Source of the DNA: Eretmocerus hayati
Lineage: Eukaryota > Arthropoda > Insecta > Hymenoptera > Aphelinidae
Direction: 5' to 3'
Assembly (NCBI GenBank): GCA_029851415.1
Contig: CM056741.1
Span: forward strand, 71,290,282-71,354,281
DNA length: 64,000 nucleotides
In this document: positions 33,401 to 45,228 of the stretch, piece after piece
Layout: each line of letters opens with the position of its first letter
How positions within the stretch are numbered: position 1 is the stretch's first letter
Notes under the pieces: generated by a model
Databases searched by the model: none
The model's input: only the letters and a program-made list of their open reading frames with translations
What the model was told of the DNA's origin: nothing
Position numbers and translations under genes: made by a program

Positions 33401-35133
33401 CCCCAATACAAATACTCTGCGATTCGAGAGCACGGATCGGATATCTTGATGTGCTGTTATCGATTTTCGTGTTCCACAACTCTCTCGCCAGTGTAAATAG
33501 ATAGTCAACCTAACCAAGAGAATACTGATTTTCTAATGAATCGTGCTACAAAACGCGAATTTAGTCCGACTTTTCCAGGGTGTCATCGAAGTCAGCGCGT
33601 TTTCATCTATCTGTCTCTGATTTCTCATGAAAATCCACCGAGGGCAGAAATCCTCGCTTTTTCTTGTCCTTTGTAATGAAGAATCAAAGTCCATAGCTTA
33701 TACCCCGATTTCCGGATTTCCAGAATGAAAACTGACATGGTGTTCCCTATGCTTATTTTTTTGGTGATTATCCGCTCTCCAATAAAGATTTTTTTTTTTG
33801 GAAAAGTTTTCACAATTTTCAAATTTTCCGAGGAGCTTTCCCTTATCGATTATCCACGTTCAACAGATTCAGAATGTTTCTGTGAGAAACATTAGTTGAT
33901 ACACGGGAAAAATTGGACCAAAACCTCTTATTTTCACGGTACCCCTTATACACCCAAAATGGCCGTTCAAATCCTTAGAATTAATACGCCATTGTGTTTT
34001 TTTCTGAAAGCTACCCCAAATTAAAAATAAAATGATCAAAAACGGTCTAGTAGGACCCGAGATATCGTCAAAAATTCCGAGCGCTCGGATTTGAAGAGCG
34101 CGGCTCAGTTTCTGGTCGGCCCGCCACGCTGCCGCGGGAGTACCCCCACTCCTCACCCCTGCAGCTTTTTTCAAGCGAGATAAAGGAAACATTAACTTTC
34201 ACCTGCTGGGACAAGGACGCAAGTCAAGGTATGTGAACCAAACATTCTGTATATGAAACTTTGAACATTTTTCTACCATTTTCCGCAAATTTCGGCCCTT
34301 AATATTCAATTGTTTATAAAATATCGATTTTTAAAAAAAAATCGGTATCTCCGGTCCAAAAGGTCGTGGAGTGATGTTCTTTTTTTTAAAATTTAGAGCA
34401 GAATTAGTACTACAACGTCCAAAAACGAATTTTTCCATATATCCATTACTCGCGGGATTGTGTGCAAAATAAAATCGGCAATTTCCGATTTTTATAAACA
34501 ATTGGCTCCAGAGACGATTTTTTGTAACAAAGTGACCGGTTTTATGATCGCATCTTATAGTTGAGGGTTCCAGAAAGCTCTCTGATTTTTTGCGACAACT
34601 TTAGTGCACGTGGAAAAATTTTACAGCTATTGCAAAAAACAACAATTTGGGATAAACAATTAGAATAGCGTCAATATTTATTGACGGATCGCTTTGATTT
34701 TTTTTTTACATATAGTACTCTATGAGGACTACATTTTCCAGCAAGTACACATCGATCCATTGGCTTCCCTCAAAATGAAAAATGAAGGAAATTTTTGGCA
34801 TTTTCCAGCTTTGTTGCTAATTATCTCGAGTTACGGAAAGAATTTTACTATAGTTTTTTTTTTAAAAATTTAGAGAATTTCATCGCCTACAACATAGTAC
34901 CATGAAAAATGATCCAAATATCATAACGGCTCCCCGGGATGCGAAATAACGCAAAAAAGTACAAAATTTCGCACTATTTTGTTGTTGTAATTTTTTGCGC
35001 ACCCCTGGGGTTGTTCCATTTTATGGGGGGGTGTTCTATAGGGTATCCCGCATCGAAAAAAAAATAGAACCGTCCTTTGGCACTCATGTCGAAAACTCAC
35101 GAATTCAGAGCTAGAATTACTGGCCTAGATCTG
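30437..35133. mobile_element. 4.7 kb palindrome (foldback element) with 1.7 kb arms
   Basis: Left arm (30437-32140) and right arm (33412-35133) are inverted copies. Stretches of more than 100 bases are identical or nearly so (e.g. around 31260-31450 against 34140-34320). Identity falls at the outer tips (GGCCAGTAATTCTAG remains) and at the inner edge. The spacer (32141-33411) holds another TIR element. Short ORFs in the arms occur as mirror copies and are not credible genes. A transcript through it would form a very long double-stranded RNA. Confidence 0.85.
32164..33004. mobile_element. TIR element nested in the palindrome spacer
   Basis: AAGGTAAGT(GT)ACC(C/G)AACTTGC begins the segment and appears inverted at its end (32982-33004). 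The adjoining GCCCCCAT and its complement recur internally (near 32185, 32375, 32570 and 32960). It is about 840 bases without a credible ORF. Confidence 0.6.
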
Positions 35134-36365
35134 TTCTTGACAACTACTTAATTTTGTACAACCGTCAGACTGTGATCGATACCAAATAGGCAAATTCAAG
35201 TCCCACCAAAAATTGTACACAACACTGACATTTTGGCTTCCAATAGATCTTCAACGCCTGAGAATTCTTTCAGGATATTCCGATTATGAGTAGATATATT
35301 TTGGGACAGTATAGTCAGATCTTAAAAAATGGTTATGCAATAGGCCAGTTCGGGACTTGCGGCTGAAATCACATGGCATCGGCAAATCGCAAGCACCAGC
35401 TTGGAGTGAGCTTGATCCAATCATAAATATGTCCAGGAAGCTGGCGTCTGGGTCTGTGAGCATGTATGGGTCGAGTTATGGCGAGATCGAGACCTTAAAT
35501 AATGCTCCAAACAGTCGGATAATAGCGTTAGAATGAACTCCACAGCATCATCCGCCGGACAGGTATATTATACGCGGCTGATGCGGCGGGTAAATGGTGA
35601 GAGGGCTGCATGAGGGGGAGACGATGATGCAGTAGGGATGTGCTCTCAGCGAGCTACTAGTCAGTTTTATTATATGCATCAGGGCACGTGAGATGCGGGG
35701 GAGGTAACATCAGAGATGTTTGCATCAGAGAGGCGCTCTCGCCACATGGACAGTTGGCAAAAAATTCATTTCCAACATTAACCCACAGAGACGTAGGTGG
35801 CGCTGATCTGCAACAGTGTGATACTCTGAACTGAACGTATGCGATTTTCTCCAACCTATCTCTGCGAGCGCATAAGTTACTCGGTTAATTTGGCGCGCGC
35901 GTTGTTCGGTCTATGCAGATTAGAAACTATGGTCGGGCTGATAGGCATCGTCATCATCCGGGTTATACTTACAGCGTCATATTAAGCCACGCAAGCGGGT
36001 TCGGGAATCTTAGACTCGACGATGTCACCTTCGTGTTAGTTTGACATGGCCAAAAGTTCTTAGCGTGCTTTTCGCATTTCATCATTACAAAGACAATCTC
36101 AATAAATTAGATCTTGAGAAATTCTAAGAATACGAAGAAGAGGGTCCCTGCGATTCTTGCAGTTGACTAGTCAAATCGTATGAGTTTCTTCATCGCTTGG
36201 TTTATTCTCCTTACTCCGATTAGCTGAGACCTTACTTAAATAGTGATCTTAGATATTTGACTTTACCAGTGCATGTATCATAAAAGTGTAAATCCATAAG
36301 CCCAAACATGTTCCGAACCAACGGAGGCTATGGTGGACAAACAAAATTCCAAAGCTTCGATGCCA
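35134..36365. other. Unassigned sequence
   Basis: No gene or repeat that I can support. Confidence 0.35.
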
Positions 36366-36500
36366 AAATAGTACATTAAGCAATCAGGGTGGGAAAGAGG
36401 ATTCCCGAACGAGTGGCCGGGAAGAGTGCGAGAAAGTAGCATTCTCGCACGGTTCCGGCGACGAGTGCGGGAACTTCCCACCCGTATTGCTTATACTATT
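36366..36500. repeat. Short inverted repeat
   Basis: AGTA(CAT)TAAGCAAT, GGGTGGGAA and CGAGTG boxes at 36369-36415 recur inverted at 36460-36500, around an internal GTGCGAGAA/TTCTCGCAC pair. Confidence 0.5.
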
Positions 36501-36756
36501 TTATGTAACCCGTGCGGAAAACTGTGCCTCCACGGTATTTGAAGGCATTAGCCGATAAGATCATTAGAATTGTTTTTTGAAATTCTGTCTTCTATTCAAT
36601 CCATAGACGATTCTATTCCGTTGATAAATCTTTTGAAATTTTGATCACATTGATTGACAAATAGTTCCTGATCATTATGAATGGACTGCAAAATTTCGAC
36701 AAGTACACAAGACGCACTATATTAACCATTATTGATCTGGTACATCAAGGCGAATC

Positions 36757-36851
36757 AGGGGGTCAAGGGGGTGGCGTCGGAAGGGGAGGAGAGCGGGGTC
36801 CAGGGGCGGCAGCCCCTGGTGGGGGTGCAGGGGGCGAAGCCCCCCGACTGA
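36757..36851 (+). repeat. G-rich island with two hairpins and quadruplex-type runs
   Basis: Within AT-rich surroundings, many runs of four or more G are followed by CCAGGGGCGGCAGCCCCTGG and GGGGGCGAAGCCCCCC, both strong hairpins. Confidence 0.6.
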
Positions 36852-37202
36852 AAAAAACGCCTGAAAGATGTATCAAAAAACGAACTTGCCATCCAGTACA
36901 TTACGATGCTGCACAAATTGAAAAAATTCTCAATTTCCAGAAATTTCAAATTCTGTTTGATGAAATTCAGGTTCTAAAGAAAACTCAGTAATAGAACTTT
37001 TGAATAAGTAGATTTTATTGAATTGAAATCACAAATACTCATAAAATATACTTTTGTGAGTATATTGGCTCAAATTAAATGAACAGCACATTTTTCATGA
37101 ATATCAACTACAATACAAAATGCATGAAATCATTTTGACCTAGTTGAAGAATCAATCTCCTCATATTGTTATGAACCAATTTAAATTTTTTGAATTCAAT
37201 TC

Positions 37203-37510
37203 ATCTAGAGAATATAAACAAAAAATTTTTTATTTTACGTGTGATCATGGGATTCATTCTCCATGACCAATTGTCAATTTTCATAAAAATATTGAGCTCC
37301 TGCTCATTCTGATTTGATCATCTAGTTGCCTATCATCTGTTGAATGACAGAAACATATCTAGAGAATATCAACAACACATGTTCATCTTACGAGTGATTC
37401 TCGAATATATTCTCTAGCACCAATGGTCAATTCCAATGATAATTTATTGAGTCCTGCTCATTCTATTTGGATCATCTAGTTGTCAATCATCTATTGAATG
37501 ACAGAATTGT
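37203..37510. repeat. Diverged tandem duplication, 2 x 154 bp
   Basis: Unit 37203-37356 and unit 37357-37510 both start ATCTAGAGAATAT and end GTTGAATGACAGAA/ATTGAATGACAGAA, with CCTGCTCATTCT and GATCATCTAGTTG in the same places. The lengths are equal and identity is roughly three quarters. Confidence 0.7.
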
Positions 37511-37938
37511 ATCTAAAAAAATTATTAGGCTTCCATCTGAAAAATGAAATTAAAAATTTTACACAACTGTTGCAGCAATGTCATTTACGAATCGATCAAC
37601 TTTGACAGAATCATTATCACGCTATTTGCGTTGATTCGCTGCTGCGAAAAGTAATTCTGAAAGATATATCGATAAAAAATAACTAACTGATAGATTTTTA
37701 CAAGTTTTCAAATTCTTTTCAGAATCGTGATCAATTCATCATTGTACTGATCTGATTCTCCTAGAAACATAGTGCAAAAGTTACTTTCTCGCACGCTTAA
37801 TCGTGTAGTAATGTCATATTCTCGCACGGATGGGATTTGGAACTGTGCGAGAATGCTTTTACGCATCACTTTTGGTACGGGTATCATGCATAAAAAGTTA
37901 ACTTTACACACAGTTTTACGCACGGAGTTACATAAAAC

Positions 37939-38603
37939 AATTTTGATTTATTAAATATGTTTGGCGCGTGACAAAGGATACGCTCCGATGAGAAACCAAA
38001 GACTCGCAATTACTTTCGGAATGGAGGAAAAAGTTTTTCGTTCCCATTCTCGCATGAGCTAGTGAAACTTGTGGGTCATGTGCACTCGTATGGAAATAAT
38101 TCGCGAACCAGTTCTCGTGTTTCGCGACGTTGATTCCATTCCCGATCCATTCCGCGTGCTCGCACGCGCTCGTGCGCGGTTATAGACATCATCGGAGCGC
38201 GCTCGACGACTTTCTCGTTGCCCCAACTAAGTATTGATACACGCGTGGAGAGAGAAATTTTTTCCAACGTGGTAAATGCCACACGCACCGAAAATTAAAG
38301 AGATTCCTTACACCGCGGTGTTATGAAATAAAACCAGTTTTCCGATCGATCAATTTTCCGCGATACGTGATGATTTCTTTTCACTTGCGTAACATGGCGA
38401 TTACGAAATTCGTTAGTTATTTACCGGTTATTTCGAGACAGGAGTCATAGGCACGTTACTCTGTTGCTCGGATACCGATACCGCGAGCAGTGTATTTCGC
38501 CGTCACTGCGGTAGGTGCTGGAAGAGCACGCGTCACGATCTTCAACCCGATGATATTTTTGAATTGTTAAGGCTGTCGGGTAAAATTCTCTTTAATATTT
38601 GAA
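37939..38603. other. Unassigned sequence
   Basis: Mixed composition, CpG-rich in part; no gene or repeat that I can support. Confidence 0.35.
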
Positions 38604-39230
38604 CGGCTCCGGGCCAGAATGGCAAGAGCCCGTTCGGCCGAAATTGAGATTTAACGGAAAATGGTAAAGATCACTTTTGAATATGTGCACGCACAACTGC
38701 GGAAGTGAAAATTCATTTCTTTGTCGACACCTAGGCCTCGTAGCTTCCAGTCAACATTTCGGAAGAAGAAGAAGATGGACTTACACCGCTCTAGCCTCCA
38801 GAATTCTTCAGTTCTTTTTTTTCCGCAAGAAAACGGTATGAGTCCATAGTTTTCTGTCATTATTTTATCCTCCCACAGTGCAAGCTCAGAGTATTCCAAC
38901 ATTTCCCCATCCCATGTCATAAAAATCCAACAACTTCTGCACCCTCTCTGTTCCAGAACGGTATATGAGTCCGTTTTGGGAAAAGCTGCACACTTACACC
39001 GTTCCGGTCCGGGAAAAGTCGAGACATTTCGGGAACCAGAACGGTATAAGTTCATTTCTTATTGCAAAATAACGCGTAAAAAGTCAGGAGAATTAAGGAT
39101 CATCACGCTACATACGGCAAATGACGTGAGACCGCATTTCATAACTCGAGTTTCCTATAGTAAAAAGATTCTGAGACAAAAGGCCTAGAAATGGTCGAAA
39201 TGGACTTACTTATCGTTCTAGTTCGGAGCC
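38604..39230. mobile_element. Diverged relative of the 42.1 kb TIR element
   Basis: The ends GGCTCCGGGCCAGAATGG and TCGTTCTAGTTCGGAGCC are inverted and resemble the 42111-43895 termini. Four internal sites read AACGGTAT(A)(TG)AGTCC or its complement (near 38830, 38958, 38995 and 39036). Confidence 0.55.
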
Positions 39231-39250
39231 ATCCATTAGGTGGTTGCGTG

Positions 39251-39747
39251 TACCCATGTAGGACATAAGATTCCATGATTATATATGATCATGAAATCCG
39301 TGGATTCCATGGTCATATATGATCATGAATAAAATCGGTTTAGAAATTTGTCATTTTCATTCCGGAAAGGTTTGACATACTAATTTACAACATCAATACT
39401 CCACGGTGATGATCGAATATTACTCAGAAAATTTTTTCCCGAAGTCATTCTCAGGTTTTGGACATTTAAAGTACCGAAGAGAAAAGATCCACATTAAATA
39501 TCATTTTTCGTCGGAAATGTCAGTTTTTGGGAAGTTGAGACCGACTCCTGGAAAATTTTTTTTTCAGTTGTATATGATCAGTATCGTGACGTATTGATGT
39601 TAGAATATGTTTGAATCAATACATCACAACTTCCTGGAATAAAAATAAGATGTTTGAAGCGGTTTTACTCATGATCATATATGACCATAGAATCCTCGGA
39701 TTTCATGATCATATATGTTCATGGAATCGTAAAATTTTACATGGGTA
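39251..39747. mobile_element. MITE with 85 bp terminal inverted repeats
   Basis: It starts TACCCATGTA and ends TACATGGGTA. Each arm has two GATTCCATGRTYATATATGA-type blocks around a TCATGAAATCC box, and the arms are about 88% complementary. The 330-base centre has no gene. Confidence 0.75.
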
Positions 39748-42110
39748 GTCGGAGAACGCGCGTGAAAGCAAAGTAATATCGAATCTTGTAGAGGAGTAGC
39801 GGCTCTTGATCTGGATTTTAGACTTAACCCTCATCGATTTCTGGCTAATCACGATTGAAAATTGTTGCATAAAGGAGTTGCTGAAAATCATGCATGAGCA
39901 GGCCGGGGATAATTTTTTTTGAGTCATGAGCTCGGCACAGTTTTGATGTGTCGTGAAGTTGATGGATTGAAATGAGATTCGGATGAGATACGAGCTGTTC
40001 CATATCATTACTGTGCACACATGCAGCGTCTTCGAGACCACAGCACACGTTCAAAATAGGTTCGTCAATATTTTACTTTCATCTGTGAAATCGGAATCTG
40101 CCCGGAGGGGCTACAACGAGACTGTGAAACGTCTCAATGATCTACAGGTCTATGGACCAAATGTTGAAGTAAGCTAAGAAGAATGTATCAATCATGTATC
40201 CAAAAGATTAGTGAAAGGCTTGAAAACTTTGCGCAAAGATTGGTCTTCAAAAGGTGTAACTCTCGGTGGAAGGAAATCTGGTGCTAGTATTTTGGGCGTA
40301 GAGCGAGTTTGTTAGAGTGAACGGGGAAGTACGTTTACAGATGCGATTACTCCGATTCGGTAGTTTCAATGCCAAACAACACTGGTGAGTCGGACACGCG
40401 GGTTTATTTTCGAAACTGAAATTGTGAGCATATTTATGAGGTCCACAAGGTTTAATGGGTTCAAAATAGAACGACCGATTCATCACCGTTTGTCGGAATA
40501 ATATTTTCTACGATTTTCGGCCGGAAGGCTTCAAAATCGGTTCAAATGGAAGAAATTATGTTTTTGTGGGTTTCGAGCTCAAGAAGTTTCTCCCCCAAGG
40601 CGATTCCCATTGGAATAAACATGAATACCTCGGTGGTAATGTATACTCCGAGTGATATTCTAAACTCGTTTGAGTGGATTTCGAGGAGTTAGAGATCACG
40701 TAGAGTCGAATTTGAGTTAAAGTTTATTCGAAACAGGGAAAGAATATTTTTGTTGAGCGAGCTGCAGGTGCAGTTCACGCATGCATCGGAGGCCATCGCG
40801 GGTTATAGGAGTGCTTGGGTTGACGTCACGCATAACTGTCATATATCCGATTGAAAAGAGGAACACGTCAAAGGGGGTATCGGTCGCGGCAGTTGGTGCA
40901 ACGCTGAAAGAATTGACAAGTGAGTGTCGTGCATGCAGGTATTATAACATTATGCGTCGTCGTCTGTACGTGCACGGAGTGTTCGAGATTCGAGTTTTGG
41001 CTGCTCATAGCTGGTGTAATAGCCAATGGGCACAGCGTGAAGTGGTCGTAGGACTCATTGGAAAGTGCGGGCTAGCGGAGGTTAAGTAACGACACGCGAG
41101 CGAGATGTGGTGCTGTGGTCGTGAGCTGCAGCTGGACCATAGGTGCACTCGTTTCCCGAGTGCAGATCGCTTTCGAAAGCCGTCGTGTGTTCGTGCGCTA
41201 TAGCGAGCGAGGGGCGTTGTTGTACTTGAAAACTAAAAAATAACTCTGCTGCAACGAGTGCAGGTTACGCGAGCGGGGGGGAGTTACTCCACTTGATGTA
41301 CATACAACGCGGACATGGCTTTCATCGAATCATTTCTCTTGACGTTTTGTCACAGAAATTTGTGTGAAGGGTCCTTCTTTTATTAGCAGTATACACAAAT
41401 CCTGCAACAATTCTCACTCCCAAGGAGAGGTCCAAACTTGCGGGTTCTGGATTCATCGCAAATTCTGGGAATCATCTTATTTTGGTGAGAAATGAAGGTG
41501 TTTCAAAGGATTCAGACCGATAGGCCTCTTATCGCGAGATTGAGCTATGGAAATTAGCATCGCCCATATGGGTCCATGTCACAAGGTCGTATAATATATA
41601 GATATAGGGGAGAGTAGGGTGAAATCGGACGGATTTTGCAGTGGGTTTATCTCTAGGCGCGCTATGAGACTTAAGTTCGACTGTTGAATAGATTGTAAAA
41701 AAATTTTCAGATCCCTAGGTCTCAGCGTTCATACTTCTTCTTGAAGTTTGAAACAAGAATTTGTATTCGCCCCACGTTAGGGGGCACTTTGGGATAGTTT
41801 CAGGGGTAAATGAGGACAGCCATTCAAAATAGAGGTATACGGCAACATCCTTCGCCTATTCAAATCGCATTTGCTCGCCTAAACACGTGGTAATAATCCA
41901 GAACCAGGAGGGGAACCCGCCCACTACGTTCACATTTTTACAGCCTCAGCGAGCGAGACATTTCCATGTCATCTCCAACATTATTGAAATAAGTGCTGTA
42001 TTGGTGCACTATCGTCTTCAGCAACCGACAATCGACTTGTAACTCTAAAGAGCCGACTTCTCTTCGTTATCCTTCATATTGAATAGTCTTATACTCGCTA
42101 TACGTCAAAT
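39748..42110. other. Unassigned sequence
   Basis: The part at about 40740-41300 is CpG-rich. A GGGAGAGTAGGGTGAAATCGG-like start at about 41609, followed by AGGGGGCAC, may be a mobile-element remnant. No gene was recognised. Confidence 0.3.
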
Positions 42111-43895
42111 GGGCGGCTCCGGATCAGAACGGTATAAGTCCATTTTTTCCATTTCTGGAAAATGCGCCTCAAAGTTTTTGTGATATGGAAAATTCGAGTT
42201 ATCGTCTGAAGTAAATATTCTTATTCTACCGTGTAGTGAGTGTGTTTTCATGTCATCTTTCGCGTGGGGCGTATTGATTTTCAATTGTTTACACTTTTCA
42301 CATCTCATTTTGCAATAAAAAATGGACTTATACCGTTCTGATCCGGAAAATTTCCCAACTTTTTTTCCGGATCAGAACGGTATAAGTCCACCATTTCTGA
42401 AAAAAATTCACATTTAATATTTTAGATCGGCAGAAGTAGTTAATATGATGAATTTTCGGCGTTTGAAGTAGGAAAATGTCGAGAAACTATGAGTTTCCAC
42501 CTTTGAGATCAAAAAACGTTAAAAGAACCACGGACTTATGCCGATTTGAGCGAGAAAAAAGGTGAAAAAAATTTTCCAGATCAGAACGGTATAAATTGAG
42601 AATTCTTTGGACTTTTAATGACTGTCCTCGACTTTTTCTCGCAGTAAACAAAATTCCTCTCTAATTTAGGATGACTTTTATAAAATCTCATTGACAGCCG
42701 AGACTGTTCTTCGCAAAGAGATCTCATTGAGGATATCGTGACTAAGGATATATTTCCAACATTGAGGTCAACAAGCGTCTATTTGGAAATCCAGTCAAGA
42801 AGAGTTTACTCAAGCGGCCTGGTGCGAAGTATAGTTTTTGGGGATCACATAGCACGCAGCTTTACGTCATGCATTCAGAGGCAATTTAAGGGTGTATAGG
42901 AAAAATCGCAATGCAGAGACTTTAATCGACCAGAGAATCCAAACGATGAATTGGGACTGATCCCCACCCAACAAACAGAATTGTTGATCAACCGTAGAAT
43001 GAGGTAAAGATTAGTTGCAGATATCTCAATAGTGGAAGGCTATCTTCATCTACGAGATTTGCCCAAATGACGTTCACTTGTACCGAGTGGCGGGGAGATC
43101 GAACCGAAGGCCGGATGACTGTTAATGAAAAGAACCCCAGTTGATAGATCACAACCATTCATAGTGAAATTGTAACCGAAATTCTGTAATGAAGCTATAG
43201 GCTTTCTCTACCATTGGCATTGTTCCTAAGGAGGAAGTGCATAGCTTAGTTGAGTTCGGCGTATCATGGACGTAGTTGATTTTTCTCTAGAGAAGATGCC
43301 TGAAAACATGGAGCAAAATCAAATTTCTTTGCAAGCTCAGTGCCGATCGCTCTTATAACTACGCTTTTGGAACCATCACTAAGAAATTCGGCTCTTTCAA
43401 TGACGATAAGAGATAAGAAAATGAGACTTCGGGGCTTCTAGAGAAAGATCCCAGGCCCATGGGAGTACTGACCCGAGGTTGTTCATTTTCGTAAGGGCTT
43501 GCCTGTGTCCAAATGCGTCAAAAGGAAGTGATCGGACGTCGGCCCACCTCCTTCGAAACCATTCGATGCAATCATTTGGACAACATAGCAAACCTAACTC
43601 GTAGTTTCTGGGAGTAGCTACCGACTCTAACTACTTGTAAAAGCACGACAGCTGAACGTGGATGACCCAAAAGCGATATTATTGAGCGAGAACATGGACT
43701 TATACCGTTCTGATCCGGAAAAAAAGTCGAAACTTTTTTCGGGACAAAAACGGTTGTGTCGCTTGTGATGCCTCAAAATGCATTTCTACCTCCGGAGTTG
43801 TGCATACATGTATTCACATGTATTTTCTATCGTTTCCCGTCAAAAACTCAATTTTCACCAAAATGGACTTATACCGTTCTGATCCGGAGCCGCCC
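42111..43895. mobile_element. 1.8 kb TIR element flanked by AAAT
   Basis: The terminal inverted repeats of about 37 bases start GGGCGGCTCCGGATCAGAAC and continue GGTATAAGTCCATTTT. They are flanked by AAAT on both sides (42107-42110 and 43896-43899). The TCAGAACGGTATAAGTCCA core is repeated inside near 42320, 42365, 42580 and 43695 in both orientations. There is no transposase-like ORF. Confidence 0.8.
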
Positions 43896-44838
43896 AAATA
43901 GTGTGTGGTAGTCGAGTCAAATATCAGCGAATGCATGCAGGGGAGAAAGATGCGTATAAGCGGGCATTTGCTTCGGGCACGTTAACAGCGACAACTCACC
44001 TCTAATCTAAATTCGCGGTCATTTGACATCGTATAACCCCACTGTAACAAATTTTTATGCAAATTCATCAGTGTCAGTGAGGGTAATTCTTGGCTACCAT
44101 TCTAAGTCGTGGAAATTCACTAGCGGCTTGTAAAATCGCCGCTCCCAGAGTAGAGTATTTACCGACTGAAATTGTGACATGCCTAAAATTTTTTTACAAA
44201 GTACACTTTGTCACCTATTTTTGATAACTCGACTCATCCTCACCCTCTGGCGCTTCGACAAATTCGCACAACATATGCGTATACATATGTCGTGCATACG
44301 TGCATATACGTGTGTACATGCATATAGGCATGTTGTACATGTGCGCATGGTACATGTGGATACGCATATATGCGTATGGAGTCGCGTATATTCATATAAT
44401 AGGCATGCATACGCAGATCAATAGTGTAATTATCATCGAAAAACGCGGGCAGATAGCCGGTTAAACGATTTTCGATAGGACTCAGCATTGTCCAAACACG
44501 CTCGGTCCAATCTGTCCAAAAATGCCTCTGGCCATTTTCCCGCAAAATTGCGGTTACTTGGGTTCAACTGGACCGGTTTTGACCCACGACGGCTCAAAAT
44601 GTTCATTTTGTGACCTAGTTTTTGACCATCAAACGGCGATTAAGTCGGTACACTTTTTCAGAGGTGGCAAAATTTCTTGCATTTGCGAAATAAACCGCAT
44701 GAGTCCTCAAAAACACCCCTGCGTCAGCGTGAACTGCCAGTATCGTTTTAGGAGGTCTACCCGCGATGAAAACTATTGCCTGTGGAGCTTTCGAATACCC
44801 ATTCACACGGCAAAAGCCTAGCCTCACCCACAACCGAT
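43896..44838. other. Unassigned sequence with a purine-pyrimidine alternating tract
   Basis: 44270-44420 is dominated by CATAYG/GCATAT/TACATG words (alternating purine-pyrimidine). No gene is supported; a cysteine-containing frame at 44522-44821 has no family resemblance. Confidence 0.35.
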
Positions 44839-45228
44839 TTAAGGCGATGCGGTCACCATGCAAGCTGAAAATCATTCCCAACTTTCTCCGATTCTGTTGC
44901 GATTTGGGCTAAACGACGAGCGCACAAATATTTGTTATCATCTGACTTAGATTTGTCCGATCTTCGTTAAGCTCAAATTGCAATAGAATCCGAGGAAGTT
45001 GGGAATGAAAATGTGCGTATATTATAGGTTAGAAGCTTCCCGTGGCCGAGTTATTCCCACTTTTCTCCGATTTTCTTATGATTTGGGCTAAACGACGGAT
45101 TGAGAAATACAGGTTGGACAATAACAAGTATTCGACAACTCGCCTCACACTTTGAATCATCAAACTTTTTATGTAAGGTGTATTTTCAAGGTCCATGGTC
45201 GCGGTGCACGGTGACCGCATCGCCTTAA
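44839..45228. mobile_element. MITE flanked by TTAA
   Basis: Inverted ends GGCGATGCGGTCACC(A/G)TGCA are bounded by TTAA (44839-44842 and 45225-45228), the piggyBac-type target. The TIR start is not the usual CCY of piggyBac, so the superfamily is uncertain. Inside, TTTCTCCGATT followed by GATTTGGGCTAAACGACG occurs twice as direct repeats (near 44883 and 45063). Confidence 0.7.

Larger units (their letters stand above)
36499..37938. mobile_element. Possible TIR element, 1.44 kb
   Basis: TTTTATGTAAC(C)CGTGCG at 36499 and a following AAAACTGTG match an inverted copy at 37907-37938 with two or three differences. There is no ORF of note. The left end touches the preceding hairpin, so the true boundaries are unclear. 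Confidence 0.4.

Noticed and set aside
31368..34192. Matching ORFs in both arms of the 4.7 kb palindrome (31368-31562 plus, 33869-34192 minus)
   Set aside because: They are mirror copies of the same arm sequence, differ in length because of small indels and show no known domain.
44522..44821. 99-codon ORF with several cysteines
   Set aside because: No CX2C pattern consistent with a zinc fold; the adjoining sequence is repeat-like.
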